A stretch of 64,000 nucleotides of DNA from Pseudomonas viridiflava (GCF_900580675.1 NZ_UTBG01000101.1:1-64000), one strand, 5' to 3'; positions 1 to 9,263 are shown, counted from the first letter of the stretch. Notes: a model not told the origin generated them from the letters alone. Made by a program: numbers and translations.

Positions 1-520
1 CTGTAAGGCTCATGATACGCCCCTTGCGGCCCTTGCTATCGACGTGCGGCGCATATGATTTACCGTAGAGGCTCACCAGCACCCTGGCTAGGTCGACTTT
101 TTTGTCATCTTGAAGCTCAAAAGGATTTCCTCCCAATACGCGGTATCGATGCTCGAGAGCGAAAAAGCCGAAATGCTCGTCGCGCATATTCCAGTGAAGA
201 AATCGGCAGTCGCGATGTTGTTCGAGGAAGGCAAAGTAGCCATCAAGCATGGAACTTTCGTGACTATCGAGTTCGTCCGCCATTGTTGCAAGAGAGCCCT
301 TCAGCTCGGCCGATTTGTGAAGCGACCAGGATTTCGTTTGTGCAGACTTGAGATTTCTTACCGCAATCGAGGTGACCCGCTTTGAGGCACCGGTCGACCC
401 TTCATAAAACGACTCGCATGAGTAATGCAGTACGTACACCCTGTCGGCATTTTGGTACAGGTCATCAACCAGATTTCTGCTTTTCGCTCGATCCTTGACT
501 CTGTCAATCTCAGAACTCAT
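1..520 (-). CDS. Unknown protein, C-terminus cut by window edge
   Basis: An open frame on the minus strand runs from an ATG at 520 through the left edge without a stop, giving about 173 residues. The translation begins MSSEIDRVKDRAKSRNLVDD and contains a dense block of aromatic and charged residues (HWNMRDEHFGFFALEHRYRV, about residues 113-132), followed by LGGNPFELQDDKKVDL. I do not recognise the family. The composition is soluble, with no signal peptide or membrane segment. Its codon use is less GC-biased than the core genes to the right. It lies directly downstream of the 3' end of ssrA in the same direction, which is the place where genomic islands usually integrate. I therefore infer an accessory gene; its function is unknown. 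Confidence 0.7.
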   Translation of the reverse strand, partial: MSSEIDRVKDRAKSRNLVDDLYQNADRVYVLHYSCESFYEGSTGASKRVTSIAVRNLKSAQTKSWSLHKSAELKGSLATMADELDSHESSMLDGYFAFLEQHRDCRFLHWNMRDEHFGFFALEHRYRVLGGNPFELQDDKKVDLARVLVSLYGKSYAPHVDSKGRKGRIMSLT

Positions 521-596
521 GTCCGTGCCCTTAGCCGCTTCACTTGAGGCTGTCATTAAGCTGGCATTACCGAGCCAAAACAGCCCATTCAGACAC

Positions 597-629
597 AAAA
601 AAGGCACTTGCGGTAACCGCTAAGTGCCT
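597..629 (-). terminator. Rho-independent terminator of ssrA
   Basis: Read on the minus strand, an 8-bp stem (AGGCACTT / AAGTGCCT, arms 622-629 and 602-609) is followed by a run of T. It begins about 18 bases after the CCA end of the tmRNA and separates ssrA from the unknown gene at the left edge. Confidence 0.8.
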
Positions 630-646
630 GATTTGTATAGCTTATT

Positions 647-1043
647 TGGTGGAGCCGGGGGGATTTGAACCCCCGTCCGCCAGTACTCCGCTGTCGGTAC
701 TACATGCGTAGCCGTTTCTATTAAGTTAACCCTCAGCGACCCGAAGGGCAGGGTGCTTTGGGCGAGTTGTGTAAGTTTTAGCCGCTTCGTCCACAACGTA
801 CTGCACGGCGATTCTGTTCTATATGACAATCACTTTGGGTTTACAGACATCCCCTGGTGATTGCTGGACCCGAAGGTACCAGAAGCTCAGGGCTAAGGCT
901 GCTTACGCAGCGAGAGCGAATTCCTGGCCGTAGTTTTCGTCATTGGCAACTATAAGAAGTTGCAACAGTGGATTTACGAGTTCTGTTACCAACTCGGCAT
1001 GCACCTAAAGTTTCGCGACCGGCGTCGAATCCTAAACGGCCCC
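647..1043 (-). ncRNA. ssrA: Transfer-messenger RNA (tmRNA)
   Basis: tmRNA rescues stalled ribosomes together with SmpB and adds a degradation tag to the unfinished protein. The 5' end starts GGGGCCGTTTAGGATTCGAC and pairs with the 3' end GGCTCCACCA to form the tRNA-like acceptor stem; the T-arm reads GGGGGTTCAAATCCCCC. The tag reading frame is visible at about 927-971 on the minus strand and encodes ANDENYGQEFALAA followed by TAA, with the ALAA end recognised by ClpXP/ClpAP. Length is about 397 nt, normal for Pseudomonas. Its partner smpB lies 6 kb away. The 3' end is a well-known integrase target. Confidence 0.97.
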
Positions 1044-1104
1044 GTGCTTGTAACTCGTTGTTTCTTAGTGAGTGACAAGCCTGTGCAGTGTACGCCAAAC
1101 GGTC

Positions 1105-1136
1105 ACGGAAGGCCAACCCGAAGGTTGGCCTTCCGT
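1105..1136. terminator. Strong hairpin between secreted-protein gene and ssrA
   Basis: A perfect 14-bp stem (ACGGAAGGCCAACC and its complement) with a 4-base loop sits just after the stop of the 93-residue secreted protein gene. There is no long T tract, so termination is inferred from position and stem strength. Confidence 0.55.
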
Positions 1137-1145
1137 TAAGGCGTG

Positions 1146-1427
1146 TTACTGATTGCCGCCTTTGTCAGCGTTTTGCAGGTCCTGCAGGGCCTTGGAGGTG
1201 ATCTCGATGCACTTCTTGTCATCGCCAGCGGCGTGAGCAGCTTTCGCCTGGGAGACTGCAGTGTCGATCTCGCCTTTTTTGCCGCTGGTATCGGTAGCGA
1301 GCAGGGCTTGGCCGTTGTTGATTTTGTCCAGGTTGATCTTGCACAGATCGGGCTCGCCCGCAGCGAACACAGGGGAGGCCAGCATCGCAGCGGTAATGAA
1401 CAAGCCAGCAAGAGCGGAACGCTTCAT
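1146..1427 (-). CDS. Small secreted hypothetical protein (93 aa)
   Basis: The 93-residue product begins MKRSALAGLFITAAMLASPVFA, a clear Sec signal peptide with an AxA-type cleavage site near residue 22. The mature part is about 70 residues, hydrophilic, rich in Ala, Asp and Lys, and predicted helical. It has two cysteines (in DLCKINLDK and KKCIEITSK) that could form a disulfide in the periplasm. I do not know a function. It is a single-gene unit flanked by a hairpin on its 3' side and about 135 bp of non-coding DNA on its 5' side. The ATG at 1427 is preceded by GGAGACACC, a good ribosome-binding site. Confidence 0.8.
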   Translation of the reverse strand: MKRSALAGLFITAAMLASPVFAAGEPDLCKINLDKINNGQALLATDTSGKKGEIDTAVSQAKAAHAAGDDKKCIEITSKALQDLQNADKGGNQ

Positions 1428-1562
1428 AGGGTGTCTCCTCGCGAAAATGGGCTCGATGTTGCTGGCGTTCTAGGGCTGCCAGCGACATCACTGCGAGCCT
1501 CGTTCGCCGAGGCCTATTCAAATGACTACGCCAGCGCGCAGGCGTTCGGTTTTATTGATGGA

Positions 1563-4373
1563 TTAATGCGCACGGGCCTGCGTGACCCGGTCCACCAGGT
1601 ACACCAACCCGTGATAGTCGATGCCGCCATGCTGGCTGAGGCCTATCTCGCAGGTGCGGCTGGTGGAGATGCCTTCACTGCAATATTGCACCGCATCCTT
1701 CAGCGTGCGCAGTGCATGGGCATTGAGCTCCGGCGTGGTGAAGCCTTTGTCGCCGGCAAAGCCGCAGCAGTGGATACCCTCCGGGATGACTACGGTGTTG
1801 GAGCAGCGTCGGGCCAGGTCGATCAGGGCCTGGCTTTCGCCCAGGTGCTGGGTGCTGCAGGTGACGTGGACGGCGATTGGCGCTTCCTGCGGCGTGAAGT
1901 CGAGGCGGTCCATCAGGTGCGTGCGGATAAAACGTACGGGGTCGTAAAGGTCCAGGCGTGTTTCGCCGAGGTCTTGCACCAGGCGCAAGGTGCACGGGCT
2001 GGTGTCGCAGTAGATCGGGTCGAGCCCGCCGCGGCTGGCGTGGAGCAGTGCACCGATCAGTTCCTGGCGCTTGTGTTCGGCTTGCTCGGCATAGCCCTTG
2101 GAGGCGAAAGGCTGGCCGCAGCACAGGCCGTCCTGGTTGTCGGGAAACACCACTTGGTAACCGGCTTTTTCCAGCAGGCCACGGGTTTTGTCGTACAGCG
2201 ACATCTGCTCTTTATCACCCGCCGCCGGGCCCATGGCGCGTGAAACGCAGGCCGCCAGGTAAACCACGCGCGGGCGTTCATCCGTCACGACCGGGCTGAA
2301 GCGAATGGCTTTTTCCGGCTGCGGCATGGCGCTGGTCCACTGGGGAATCTGCCCCTTGGACAGTTTGGTCATGGTTGCTGACAGTTTTGCCAGACGTGGT
2401 GCACCCAGTAGCATGCGTGCGCCATTGGCCACATGCAGGGTGAAGCGTGCACCTTGCAGGGCTGTGGCGAAATGGCTGGCGAGCCATTCGGCGGTTTTCG
2501 TACGGTCGGCGTTACGGCTACGCAGTTTTTTCACCAGGTCGCCTGTATTAATTCCCACAGGGCAGCGTTGCGCGCACAGGCCGGTGGCGGCGCAGGTATC
2601 GATGCCTTGATAGTGGTAGGCGGCTTCCAGTTCTGTGGTGTCTACGCCGGCGCGTTTTTTCGCCTGGATATCGCGCCAGATCACAATGCGCTGGCGCGGG
2701 CTCAGCGTCAGTCCTTTGGACGGGCACGCCGGCTCGCAGAACCCGCACTCGATGCACTTATCCACAATCTCGTCGGCGGCGGGCAGCGGCTTGAGGTGCT
2801 TGAGGTGGATTTGCGGGTCTTCGCTGAGCACCACGTCGGGGTTGAGAATGCCATTCGGGTCCAGCAGGCGCTTGAGTTGCCACATCAACTGATAGGCATC
2901 GGTGCCCCATTCCAGTTCGACAAACGGCGCCATGTTGCGGCCGGTGCCGTGTTCGGCTTTCAGCGAGCCGCCGAACTCCACCGCGACCAGTTGCGCAACG
3001 TCGTCCATGAACGCTTGATAACGTGCGACTTCTTCCGCGCTGTTGAAGCCTTGGGTGAAGACGAAGTGCAGATTGCCTTCCAGGGCGTGTCCGAAAAGGA
3101 TCGCTTCGTCGTAGTGATGTTTGTCGAACAGTGCGATCAGGCGGTTTACGCCGATCGCCAGTTGCTCCACCGGGAAGGTCACGTCTTCGATGATCACCGT
3201 GGTGCCGGTTTTGCGTACGGCGCCCACTGCGGGGAAGGTGTCTTTGCGAATCGCCCACAGGCGAGCGTTTTCCAGCGGGTCTTCGGTGAAGTCGACTTGC
3301 TTCTCCACGGAGAAGTTGGCGAGGGACGCCATGATCAGCGCCAGTTGCTCATGCAGCAACGACGATGAAGCTGCACGGGATTCAATCAGCAGCGCGCAGG
3401 CATTTTCCGACAGGTGCTGTACGAAAGCAGGCATGCCCGGTTTGTCCTGCACCGAGCGCATGCTGCGCCGGTCCAGCAGTTCAACGGCTGAGACTGGCTG
3501 GGTTTTGAGCACTGTCACTGCGTTGCAGCAGGTCTCCACATCCGGAAACACAATCAGCGCCGACGCTTTGTTCGGATGGTCGATCACGGTGTCGTAGGTG
3601 ACTGCACTGATGAAGCCCAGGGTGCCTTCGGAGCCCACCAGCAAATGGCTGAGGATATCCAGTGGGTCATCGAAATCCACCAGGGCATTGAGGGACAGGC
3701 CGGTGGTATTTTTCAGACGGTATTTGTGGCGAATTTTTGCGGCTAATTCAGCATTGGCCCGCGTCTCTCGACCCAGTGTTGCCAAACGATCAAGCAATTC
3801 ACCGTGCTGTTCACGAAACGCCGTGACGCTGACTGGATCTTCGGTGTCCAGCCGGCTGCCATCAGCCAGTACCAGGCGAATGCCCGCCAGGGTGTGGTAG
3901 GTGTTTTGCGCGGTGCCGCAGCACATGCCGCTGGCATTGTTGGCGACGATACCGCCGATCTTGCACGCATTGATCGACGCCGGGTCCGGCCCGATCTTGC
4001 GCCCGAACGGCGCGAGCCAGGCGTTGGCCTGCGCGCCGATCACGCCCGGTTGCAGGCGGATCTGCGTGCCTTGCCCGCGAATCTCGCGGCCGTTCCAGTT
4101 TTCGCCCAGCACGATCAGTACCGAATCGCTGATGGCTTGCCCGGACAGGCTGGTACCGGCCGCGCGGAAGGTCACCGGCACGTGGTCACGCTGGGCCAGT
4201 TGCAGCAGCGTTACCACTTCGTCTTCCGACTCCACGCGGATCACCAGCTGTGGGATCAGTCGGTAAAAGCTGGCGTCGGTGCCGAAAGCGAGTGTGGAAA
4301 GGGGGTCGTCAAAACGCCGATCTTTCGGGATCAGGTGTGCGACGTCGCTCAGGAAAGCAGCAGGCAGGCTCAT
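1563..4373 (-). CDS. dld: FAD/Fe-S D-lactate dehydrogenase (quinone-linked)
   Basis: This 936-residue flavo-iron-sulfur protein oxidises D-lactate to pyruvate at the membrane. The N-terminal FAD-binding type 4 domain covers about residues 35-260 (TFRAAGTSLSGQA near 69-80), and an FAD-oxidase C-terminal domain runs to about 515. A ferredoxin-like region then has C540-x2-C-x2-C-x3-C550, with a second cysteine set near 594-604. The C-terminal third contains two CCG motifs (CCGQPF and CCGFAG) like those of glycolate/lactate oxidase Fe-S subunits. The start ATG has GGAGG 5 bases upstream. It lies 70 bp after lldP, so the two are probably one operon under LldR. The usual intervening lldD is absent. 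Alternative name: YdiJ-like or Dld-III. Confidence 0.9.
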   Translation of the reverse strand: MSLPAAFLSDVAHLIPKDRRFDDPLSTLAFGTDASFYRLIPQLVIRVESEDEVVTLLQLAQRDHVPVTFRAAGTSLSGQAISDSVLIVLGENWNGREIRGQGTQIRLQPGVIGAQANAWLAPFGRKIGPDPASINACKIGGIVANNASGMCCGTAQNTYHTLAGIRLVLADGSRLDTEDPVSVTAFREQHGELLDRLATLGRETRANAELAAKIRHKYRLKNTTGLSLNALVDFDDPLDILSHLLVGSEGTLGFISAVTYDTVIDHPNKASALIVFPDVETCCNAVTVLKTQPVSAVELLDRRSMRSVQDKPGMPAFVQHLSENACALLIESRAASSSLLHEQLALIMASLANFSVEKQVDFTEDPLENARLWAIRKDTFPAVGAVRKTGTTVIIEDVTFPVEQLAIGVNRLIALFDKHHYDEAILFGHALEGNLHFVFTQGFNSAEEVARYQAFMDDVAQLVAVEFGGSLKAEHGTGRNMAPFVELEWGTDAYQLMWQLKRLLDPNGILNPDVVLSEDPQIHLKHLKPLPAADEIVDKCIECGFCEPACPSKGLTLSPRQRIVIWRDIQAKKRAGVDTTELEAAYHYQGIDTCAATGLCAQRCPVGINTGDLVKKLRSRNADRTKTAEWLASHFATALQGARFTLHVANGARMLLGAPRLAKLSATMTKLSKGQIPQWTSAMPQPEKAIRFSPVVTDERPRVVYLAACVSRAMGPAAGDKEQMSLYDKTRGLLEKAGYQVVFPDNQDGLCCGQPFASKGYAEQAEHKRQELIGALLHASRGGLDPIYCDTSPCTLRLVQDLGETRLDLYDPVRFIRTHLMDRLDFTPQEAPIAVHVTCSTQHLGESQALIDLARRCSNTVVIPEGIHCCGFAGDKGFTTPELNAHALRTLKDAVQYCSEGISTSRTCEIGLSQHGGIDYHGLVYLVDRVTQARAH

Positions 4374-4392
4374 CGGTCCTCCAGAAATAGCG

Positions 4393-4417
4393 GACGCCGG
4401 AACCGTTGTCCGGCGTC
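4393..4417 (-). other. Hairpin in the lldP-dld gap
   Basis: A 9-bp perfect stem (GACGCCGGA / TCCGGCGTC, arms 4393-4401 and 4409-4417) lies between the stop of lldP and the ribosome-binding site of dld. It has no T tract. It could stabilise the upstream message or be a relic of lost sequence; this is inference. Confidence 0.45.
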
Positions 4418-4443
4418 GATTCTTACCCTAGTGCGTGCAGGTC

Positions 4444-6138
4444 TCAGTGCACCAGCATACCGGTGAACCAGTAGGCCTGGGCCAGGGTGATCAGCCCGAC
4501 AATGGTGGCAAAGAACAGGCTGTGCTTGAGGGTAAAGCGAAACAGGTCGGACTCTTTGCCTACCAGGCCAGTGGCGGCGCAGGCCACGGCGATCGACTGC
4601 GGCGAGATCATCTTGCCGGTCACGCCGCCGCTGGTGTTTGCCGCAACCAGCAAGGTGTCGTTGACGCCGATCTGATGCGCGGTGGTGGCTTGCAGCGAGC
4701 TGAACAGGGCGTTGGACGAGGTGTCGGAGCCTGTCAGGAAAACCCCCAGCCAGCCGAGGAAAGGCGAGAAGAAGGGGAAGGCCGCACCGGTCCCGGCCAG
4801 TACCAATGCCATGGTCGAGGACATGCCGGAATAGTTGGTGACGAAGGCAAACGCCAGCACCATGCCGATGGACAGGATCGGCCAGCGCAGTTCGTAAAAG
4901 GTCTCTTTTAAAGTGGTAAGACCAGTTTTGATGTCGATTTTCAGCACCATCATCGAGATCAGTGCGGAGAAGAAAATCGCGGTGCCGGTCGCTGAAATCG
5001 GGTCCAGCTTGAACACGGCCGGGATTGCAGTGGGGTTGGCGACGATCGGCGCCACTTTAATTACCAATTGGTCCAAATGCGGGATCGCGAAATTGAACAC
5101 CGAGCTGTACATCGAGCCGCCAGCGGCGAACATGGCCTTGAACGGTTTGAGGGTCCAGAGGGTGACCAGCACGGTGAGAATCAGGAATGGAGACCAGGCC
5201 TTGAAGATCTGCATCAGGCTGTAGGGCGAGGCGACCGTTTGACGTGGCTGACCAAAGCCGCCGGCACTGGCGGTGACCGCTGCGCTGGAGGTGGCCCCGG
5301 CAATCTGCGCGCCCGCGGTGCGCTTGGGCTGCCAGACTTTCAGGAACAGGGTCAGGGCGATCAGGCTGGCCAGCGCGGAGGTGATGTCCGGCAGTTCCGG
5401 GCCGATGAAGTTGGAGGTGAAGTACTGGGTCACGGCAAAGCTCAGGCCCGCGACCAGTGCGGCCGGCCAGGTTTCACGCACGCCGCGCAGGCCGTCCATC
5501 ATGAACACCAGCCAGAACGGCACGAACAGCGACAGCAGGGGCAACTGGCGGCCGGTCATGGCGCCGATCTTGAACGCGTCGATGCCGGTCACCTGGCCTG
5601 CGACGATGATCGGGATGCCCAGTGCGCCGAAGGCTACCGGTGCGGTATTGGCGATCAAGCACAGGCCGGCGGCGTACAGCGGGTTGAAGCCCAGGCCTAC
5701 CAACAGCGCGGCGGTGATCGCCACGGGCGCGCCGAAACCGGCAGCACCTTCCAGGAATGCGCCGAAGCAAAAGCCGATCAGCAGCACTTGCAGGCGTTGG
5801 TCGTCGGTGATCGACAGGACTGAGCTGCGGATGATTTCGAACTGGCCGCTCTTGACCGTCAGTTTGTAGAGAAATACTGCCGCAACAATGATCCAGGCGA
5901 TGGGCCACAAGCCGTAGGCGAAACCATAGCCGGCGGCGGCCAGTGCCATGTCCACCGGCATCTGGAAGGCGAAGATTGCTACCAGGATCGACAGCGCCAG
6001 GGTAATGCTCCCGGCGACATGGCCTTTGAGACGGAACACGGCCAGCGCCAGGAAAAAGAATACGATCGGAATAACGGCGGCCAGTGCGGACAAGCCGAGG
6101 CTGCCGAGAGGGCTGTAGAGCTGTTGCCAGGTTTGCAT
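4444..6138 (-). CDS. lldP: L-lactate/D-lactate permease
   Basis: The 564-residue polytopic inner-membrane protein belongs to the LctP family of lactate:H+ symporters and has the usual length. About a dozen hydrophobic segments span the protein, beginning at residue 14 ([20 protein letters not shown]). Family-typical Gly-rich stretches ([29 protein letters not shown]) are present. It is the first gene of the lactate operon, 41 bases downstream of a palindromic LldR-type operator, and is followed by dld. Divergent lldR lies 250 bp away. It imports lactate for the dehydrogenase encoded next door. Confidence 0.95.
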   Translation of the reverse strand: MQTWQQLYSPLGSLGLSALAAVIPIVFFFLALAVFRLKGHVAGSITLALSILVAIFAFQMPVDMALAAAGYGFAYGLWPIAWIIVAAVFLYKLTVKSGQFEIIRSSVLSITDDQRLQVLLIGFCFGAFLEGAAGFGAPVAITAALLVGLGFNPLYAAGLCLIANTAPVAFGALGIPIIVAGQVTGIDAFKIGAMTGRQLPLLSLFVPFWLVFMMDGLRGVRETWPAALVAGLSFAVTQYFTSNFIGPELPDITSALASLIALTLFLKVWQPKRTAGAQIAGATSSAAVTASAGGFGQPRQTVASPYSLMQIFKAWSPFLILTVLVTLWTLKPFKAMFAAGGSMYSSVFNFAIPHLDQLVIKVAPIVANPTAIPAVFKLDPISATGTAIFFSALISMMVLKIDIKTGLTTLKETFYELRWPILSIGMVLAFAFVTNYSGMSSTMALVLAGTGAAFPFFSPFLGWLGVFLTGSDTSSNALFSSLQATTAHQIGVNDTLLVAANTSGGVTGKMISPQSIAVACAATGLVGKESDLFRFTLKHSLFFATIVGLITLAQAYWFTGMLVH

Positions 6139-6179
6139 ATGGGGTGGCCCCTGATTGTTGTTGTTTGGTCAGCTTGGAT

Positions 6180-6196
6180 AATTGGTATTACCAATT
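6180..6196. promoter_or_regulatory. LldR operator (palindrome AATTGGT-N3-ACCAATT)
   Basis: A perfect 17-bp palindrome, AATTGGTATTACCAATT, sits 41 bp upstream of the lldP start and about 190 bp upstream of lldR. It fits the FadR/LldR-type consensus (TGGT-N3-ACCA core). LldR binding without lactate would repress lldP-dld. Confidence 0.85.
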
Positions 6197-6389
6197 TACA
6201 ATCGCTGTCGGCTAGGTTAAAAGGCTTCGGGGCGGTGTGTCAATTTGCCGCTTCCGAAACTTTGGTCGTAGGTCTGAGGGGCAGCGGATCTGAGCGGCTA
6301 AATCGAGGGTGTTCTGATAGGTGCCGGATGCGCGGCGATAGGCCAGAATAGAGGGCCCTGCGAGTGGTCGGGATGGTGGAGAGTGAGTT

Positions 6390-7157
6390 ATGGGGTTTGA
6401 TCAGGTGCGTCAGCGCCGTTTGTCTGACGATATTGTCGAGCAGCTTGAGGGGATGATCCTTGAAGGCACGCTGAAGTCGGGCGAGCGCTTGCCGGCGGAG
6501 CGCGCTTTGGCTGAGCAGTTTGGTGTGTCGCGCCCGTCGTTGCGCGAAGCGATCCAGAAGCTCGCGGCCAAGGGGCTGCTGGTGAGTCGTCAGGGCGGCG
6601 GCAATTATGTCGTGGATTCCCTGGGCTCGACGTTCAGCGATCCGTTGCTGCACCTGCTGGAAAACAACCCCGAAGCGCAGCGTGATCTGCTGGAGTTTCG
6701 TCAGACCCTTGAAGCCTCCTGTGCTTATTACGCATCTTTGCGCGCCACCGAGGTCGACCGTGAGCGGCTGACCGCTGCGTTCGAAGCGCTACAGGATTGC
6801 TACACCCGCGCTGATGATGTGAGCCGAGCGGAGGAGGGTGCGGCGGATGCGCGTTTTCATTTGGCAATTGCCGAGGCCAGCCACAACGCGGTGTTGCTGC
6901 ACACAATTCGCGGTTTGTTCGACCTGCTCAAGCGTAACGTGGTGACCAATATCGGCGGCATGTATCAGCAACGCACGGAAACCCGCGACATGCTGATCAG
7001 TCAGCACCGGGATTTGTACCTGGCGATTATCGAAGGGCGCGCCGAGCAGGCGCGGGACGTTTCAACACGTCACCTGCTGTATGTGCAGGAAGTATTGGAA
7101 GAGGTGCGTCAGGAGGTCCAGCGCGTAGCGAGGGCGGAGCGGCGCAAGGGCATGTAG
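6390..7157 (+). CDS. lldR: GntR/FadR-family lactate-responsive regulator LldR
   Basis: The 255-residue regulator has an N-terminal winged helix-turn-helix (about residues 8-75, with RLPAERALAEQFGVSRPSLR typical of GntR proteins) and a C-terminal FCD ligand-binding domain (about 95-225). In Pseudomonas, LldR represses the lactate operon and is released by lactate. It is transcribed divergently from lldP, with the palindromic operator in the shared 250-bp region. It is separated from the convergent smpB by only 36 bp. Confidence 0.93.
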   Translation: MGFDQVRQRRLSDDIVEQLEGMILEGTLKSGERLPAERALAEQFGVSRPSLREAIQKLAAKGLLVSRQGGGNYVVDSLGSTFSDPLLHLLENNPEAQRDLLEFRQTLEASCAYYASLRATEVDRERLTAAFEALQDCYTRADDVSRAEEGAADARFHLAIAEASHNAVLLHTIRGLFDLLKRNVVTNIGGMYQQRTETRDMLISQHRDLYLAIIEGRAEQARDVSTRHLLYVQEVLEEVRQEVQRVARAERRKGM

Positions 7158-7193
7158 CCAGGGGCGGTACCCTAGGCTACATGGTTACAAGGA

Positions 7194-7676
7194 TTAGTCT
7201 TCCTTGCCCTTGTTGCGTACGGCGCGGTGCAGTTCGCGGTTGGAATCACGCTCGCGCTCGGTATCGCGCTTGTCGTATTCCTTCTTGCCCTTGCCCAAGG
7301 CGATCTCGCACTTGACCAGATGCTTGCTCCAGTACCAGGACAGGCAGATGCAGGCATAACCCTTCTGCTGTACGGCGGAGGCGAGCTTTTCCAGTTCGCG
7401 GGCATTGAGCAGCAGCTTGCGCGTGCGTACCGGGTCGGCAATCACGTGGGTGCTCGCAGTAGTCAGCGGGGTGATATGACTGCCGAGCAGCCACGCCTCG
7501 CCATCTTTGAGCAGCACATAGCTGTCGACCAGTTGCAGCTTGCTGGCGCGCAGACTTTTTACTTCCCAGCCGGCCAGGACCAGACCAGCCTCGAAACGAT
7601 GTTCGATGAAGTAATCGTGTCGCGCCTTTTTATTTTGCGCGATGGTCCCTGTGGGGTGTTTCTTTTGTTTAGCCAT
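7194..7676 (-). CDS. smpB: SsrA-binding protein SmpB
   Basis: The 160-residue basic protein binds the tRNA-like domain of tmRNA and brings it to stalled ribosomes. It has the family start ([20 protein letters not shown]), the core [13 protein letters not shown], and a Lys/Arg-rich C-terminal tail ([19 protein letters not shown]) that enters the mRNA channel. The frame is open for 250 codons further upstream, but the ATG at 7676 gives the conserved length and N-terminus, and the upstream part overlaps the divergent ratA. The gene is convergent with lldR and divergent from ratA. Confidence 0.97.
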   Translation of the reverse strand: MAKQKKHPTGTIAQNKKARHDYFIEHRFEAGLVLAGWEVKSLRASKLQLVDSYVLLKDGEAWLLGSHITPLTTASTHVIADPVRTRKLLLNARELEKLASAVQQKGYACICLSWYWSKHLVKCEIALGKGKKEYDKRDTERERDSNRELHRAVRNKGKED

Positions 7677-7844
7677 AGGGGCGGCATTATAGGGAGTTGC
7701 GAGCGTGTCGGCTACGGTCAACCTGCGTGCTTGAGCGTGTTGGACGAATCCCGGACAATGCGGGCAGTTCTCTGGTTTTTTTCTTTCGCGGATTGGGCTG
7801 TTCTTTCGCGATGTTTGCCGCTTAGCTGTGGAAATTACGCACAC

Positions 7845-8279
7845 ATGACGACGCATATTCAACGTTCGGCACTGCTGCCCTATCCGGCGCAGGCGCTCTA
7901 TGACCTGGTCAACGACGTGGCGCGTTACCCGGAATTTTTGCCTTGGTGCTCGACGGCCGAGGTGCTGGAAGGCAGTGACGAGCATATGGTCGCCAGTGTG
8001 GGGGTCGCGAAGGGTGGCCTTAGTCAGCACTTTGTAACGCGCAATGTGCTGGTGCCTGGGCAGTCCATCGAAATGAATCTGCAGGAAGGCCCATTTACCC
8101 AGCTGCACGGCGTATGGGTATTCAAGGCGCTGACCGACAAGGCCTGCAAGATCAGCCTGGATCTTTCCTTTGATTACGCGGGGCCTATCGTTCGGGCGAC
8201 GCTGGGGCCTCTGTTCAACCAGGCCGCCAATACCCTGGTGGATGCGTTCTGTCAGCGCGCCAAGCAATTGCATGGTTGA
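7845..8279 (+). CDS. ratA: RatA-type START-domain protein (coenzyme Q-binding)
   Basis: The 144-residue protein is a polyketide cyclase/START-like (SRPBCC, Coq10/RatA) family member. [20 protein letters not shown] and the YPEFLPWC motif are family hallmarks. E. coli RatA was described as a toxin inhibiting 70S assembly; Coq10 relatives bind ubiquinone. Which role holds here is not decided by the sequence. The start at 7845 is chosen from the family N-terminus, because the frame is open far upstream but that stretch is antisense to smpB. It overlaps rnfH by 8 bases, indicating translational coupling. Confidence 0.9.
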   Translation: MTTHIQRSALLPYPAQALYDLVNDVARYPEFLPWCSTAEVLEGSDEHMVASVGVAKGGLSQHFVTRNVLVPGQSIEMNLQEGPFTQLHGVWVFKALTDKACKISLDLSFDYAGPIVRATLGPLFNQAANTLVDAFCQRAKQLHG

Positions 8280-8574
8280 GATTGAAGTGGTGTACGCCGC
8301 CGAGGACCGGCAGGTTCTGCTGACGGTAGCGGTGCCGGCGGGCACCAGCTTGCGGGCAGCGGTGCAGAATTGCGGGATGGCTGCGCAGTTTCCGACGCTG
8401 GATCTGGCTGATTGCTCATTGGGGGTTTTTGGCAAGGTGGTTGCGGATGCTGAAGCGCGGCCGGTGCAGGCGGGTGACCGGATTGAAATTTACCGGCCTC
8501 TGCTGGCAGATCCTAAAGAAGTGCGCAGGCTGCGGGCAGCCAAGGCAGCCCTGGCCAAGCAGCAGAATTCATAA
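8272..8574 (+). CDS. rnfH: RnfH/RatB family ubiquitin-like protein
   Basis: The 100-residue product belongs to UPF0125 (RnfH), a beta-grasp ubiquitin-like family. It starts [14 protein letters not shown] and contains the typical [19 protein letters not shown] motif near the C-terminus. The gene begins inside the last codons of ratA, so the pair is a coupled two-gene unit, as in E. coli ratAB. It ends at a symmetrical terminator shared with the convergent bamE. Its biochemical function is not established. Confidence 0.92.
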   Translation: MVEIEVVYAAEDRQVLLTVAVPAGTSLRAAVQNCGMAAQFPTLDLADCSLGVFGKVVADAEARPVQAGDRIEIYRPLLADPKEVRRLRAAKAALAKQQNS

Positions 8575-8595
8575 GCGTGCCAAACGGCAGGCGAT

Positions 8596-8621
8596 AAAAA
8601 ACCCGGCATGCCGGGTTTTTT
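8596..8621. terminator. Bidirectional terminator between rnfH and bamE
   Basis: AAAAAA-CCCGGCATGCCGGG-TTTTTT: a perfect palindromic stem flanked by A and T runs, so it can stop transcription from both convergent genes. Confidence 0.9.
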
Positions 8622-8637
8622 ATTGAGCGCCGCAAAT

Positions 8638-9165
8638 TTACTGCGGGCTGGTGTCCAGAGGCTGTGGCGTCGGGACTGGCACGGTTTCTACGCCGTCGAC
8701 GTCCTTCTGGATCTTGTCGAGCAAGGAGCCAGGCTTGGCCGGCACCTCGGACTTCGGCTGCTCGCCTTCCTGCGCTGGCGCAGTCACGTTAGTGCCGGTG
8801 TCCTTGCCTAGCAGGGCTTCATCACGGCTCACGCCGGGCATGAAGTCACCGGACAGGCTGACGAGCTGGTCATTGCCATTGAAGATGACACTGACGCGCT
8901 CCTGCTGGCGTTCACCGCCACCCGGTTGGAGGCTGTAGAGGTAATCCCAGCGATCGGCATGAAAAGTGTCGGTCAGCAGGGGGTTGCCCATGATAAACCG
9001 TACTTGCCGTCGGGTCATTCCCGGGCGTAACTGGTCTATCATGTCCTGCGTGACGACATTGCCCTGCTGGATGTCGATTTTGTAAACCCCGGGGAATGAA
9101 CAACCGGCGAGTGCGAGCAGTCCCACAAAGGTGAAACTGGTTAGCAAGAGCTTGGTGTTTTGCAT
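8638..9165 (-). CDS. bamE: Outer-membrane lipoprotein BamE/OmlA
   Basis: The 175-residue lipoprotein precursor has a signal peptide ending in the lipobox LALAGC with lipidated Cys22. The SmpA/OmlA domain follows (residues about 25-110; [24 protein letters not shown]). BamE is a small subunit of the beta-barrel assembly machinery. A Pro/Ala-rich tail of about 60 residues extends beyond the domain, as in other pseudomonads. The gene is divergent from fur, with 98 bp between the starts. Confidence 0.95.
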   Translation of the reverse strand: MQNTKLLLTSFTFVGLLALAGCSFPGVYKIDIQQGNVVTQDMIDQLRPGMTRRQVRFIMGNPLLTDTFHADRWDYLYSLQPGGGERQQERVSVIFNGNDQLVSLSGDFMPGVSRDEALLGKDTGTNVTAPAQEGEQPKSEVPAKPGSLLDKIQKDVDGVETVPVPTPQPLDTSPQ

Positions 9166-9263
9166 CGGTGGGCGACTTCCACTATCTTGGCTGGGACAAC
9201 GTAAACGCCGATCATACCCGTATTAAGAGAAGCTGCGAAGCAGCATCCGCGAGAAAGCTAACC

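Noticed and set aside
55..385. Short plus-strand frames at the left edge
   Set aside because: They are shadows of the minus-strand gene that runs through the edge, which has a continuous frame of 173 codons and a plausible start.
7677..8435. Upstream extension of the smpB frame
   Set aside because: The extension would overlap ratA and rnfH antisense; SmpB has a conserved N-terminus at the ATG at 7676.
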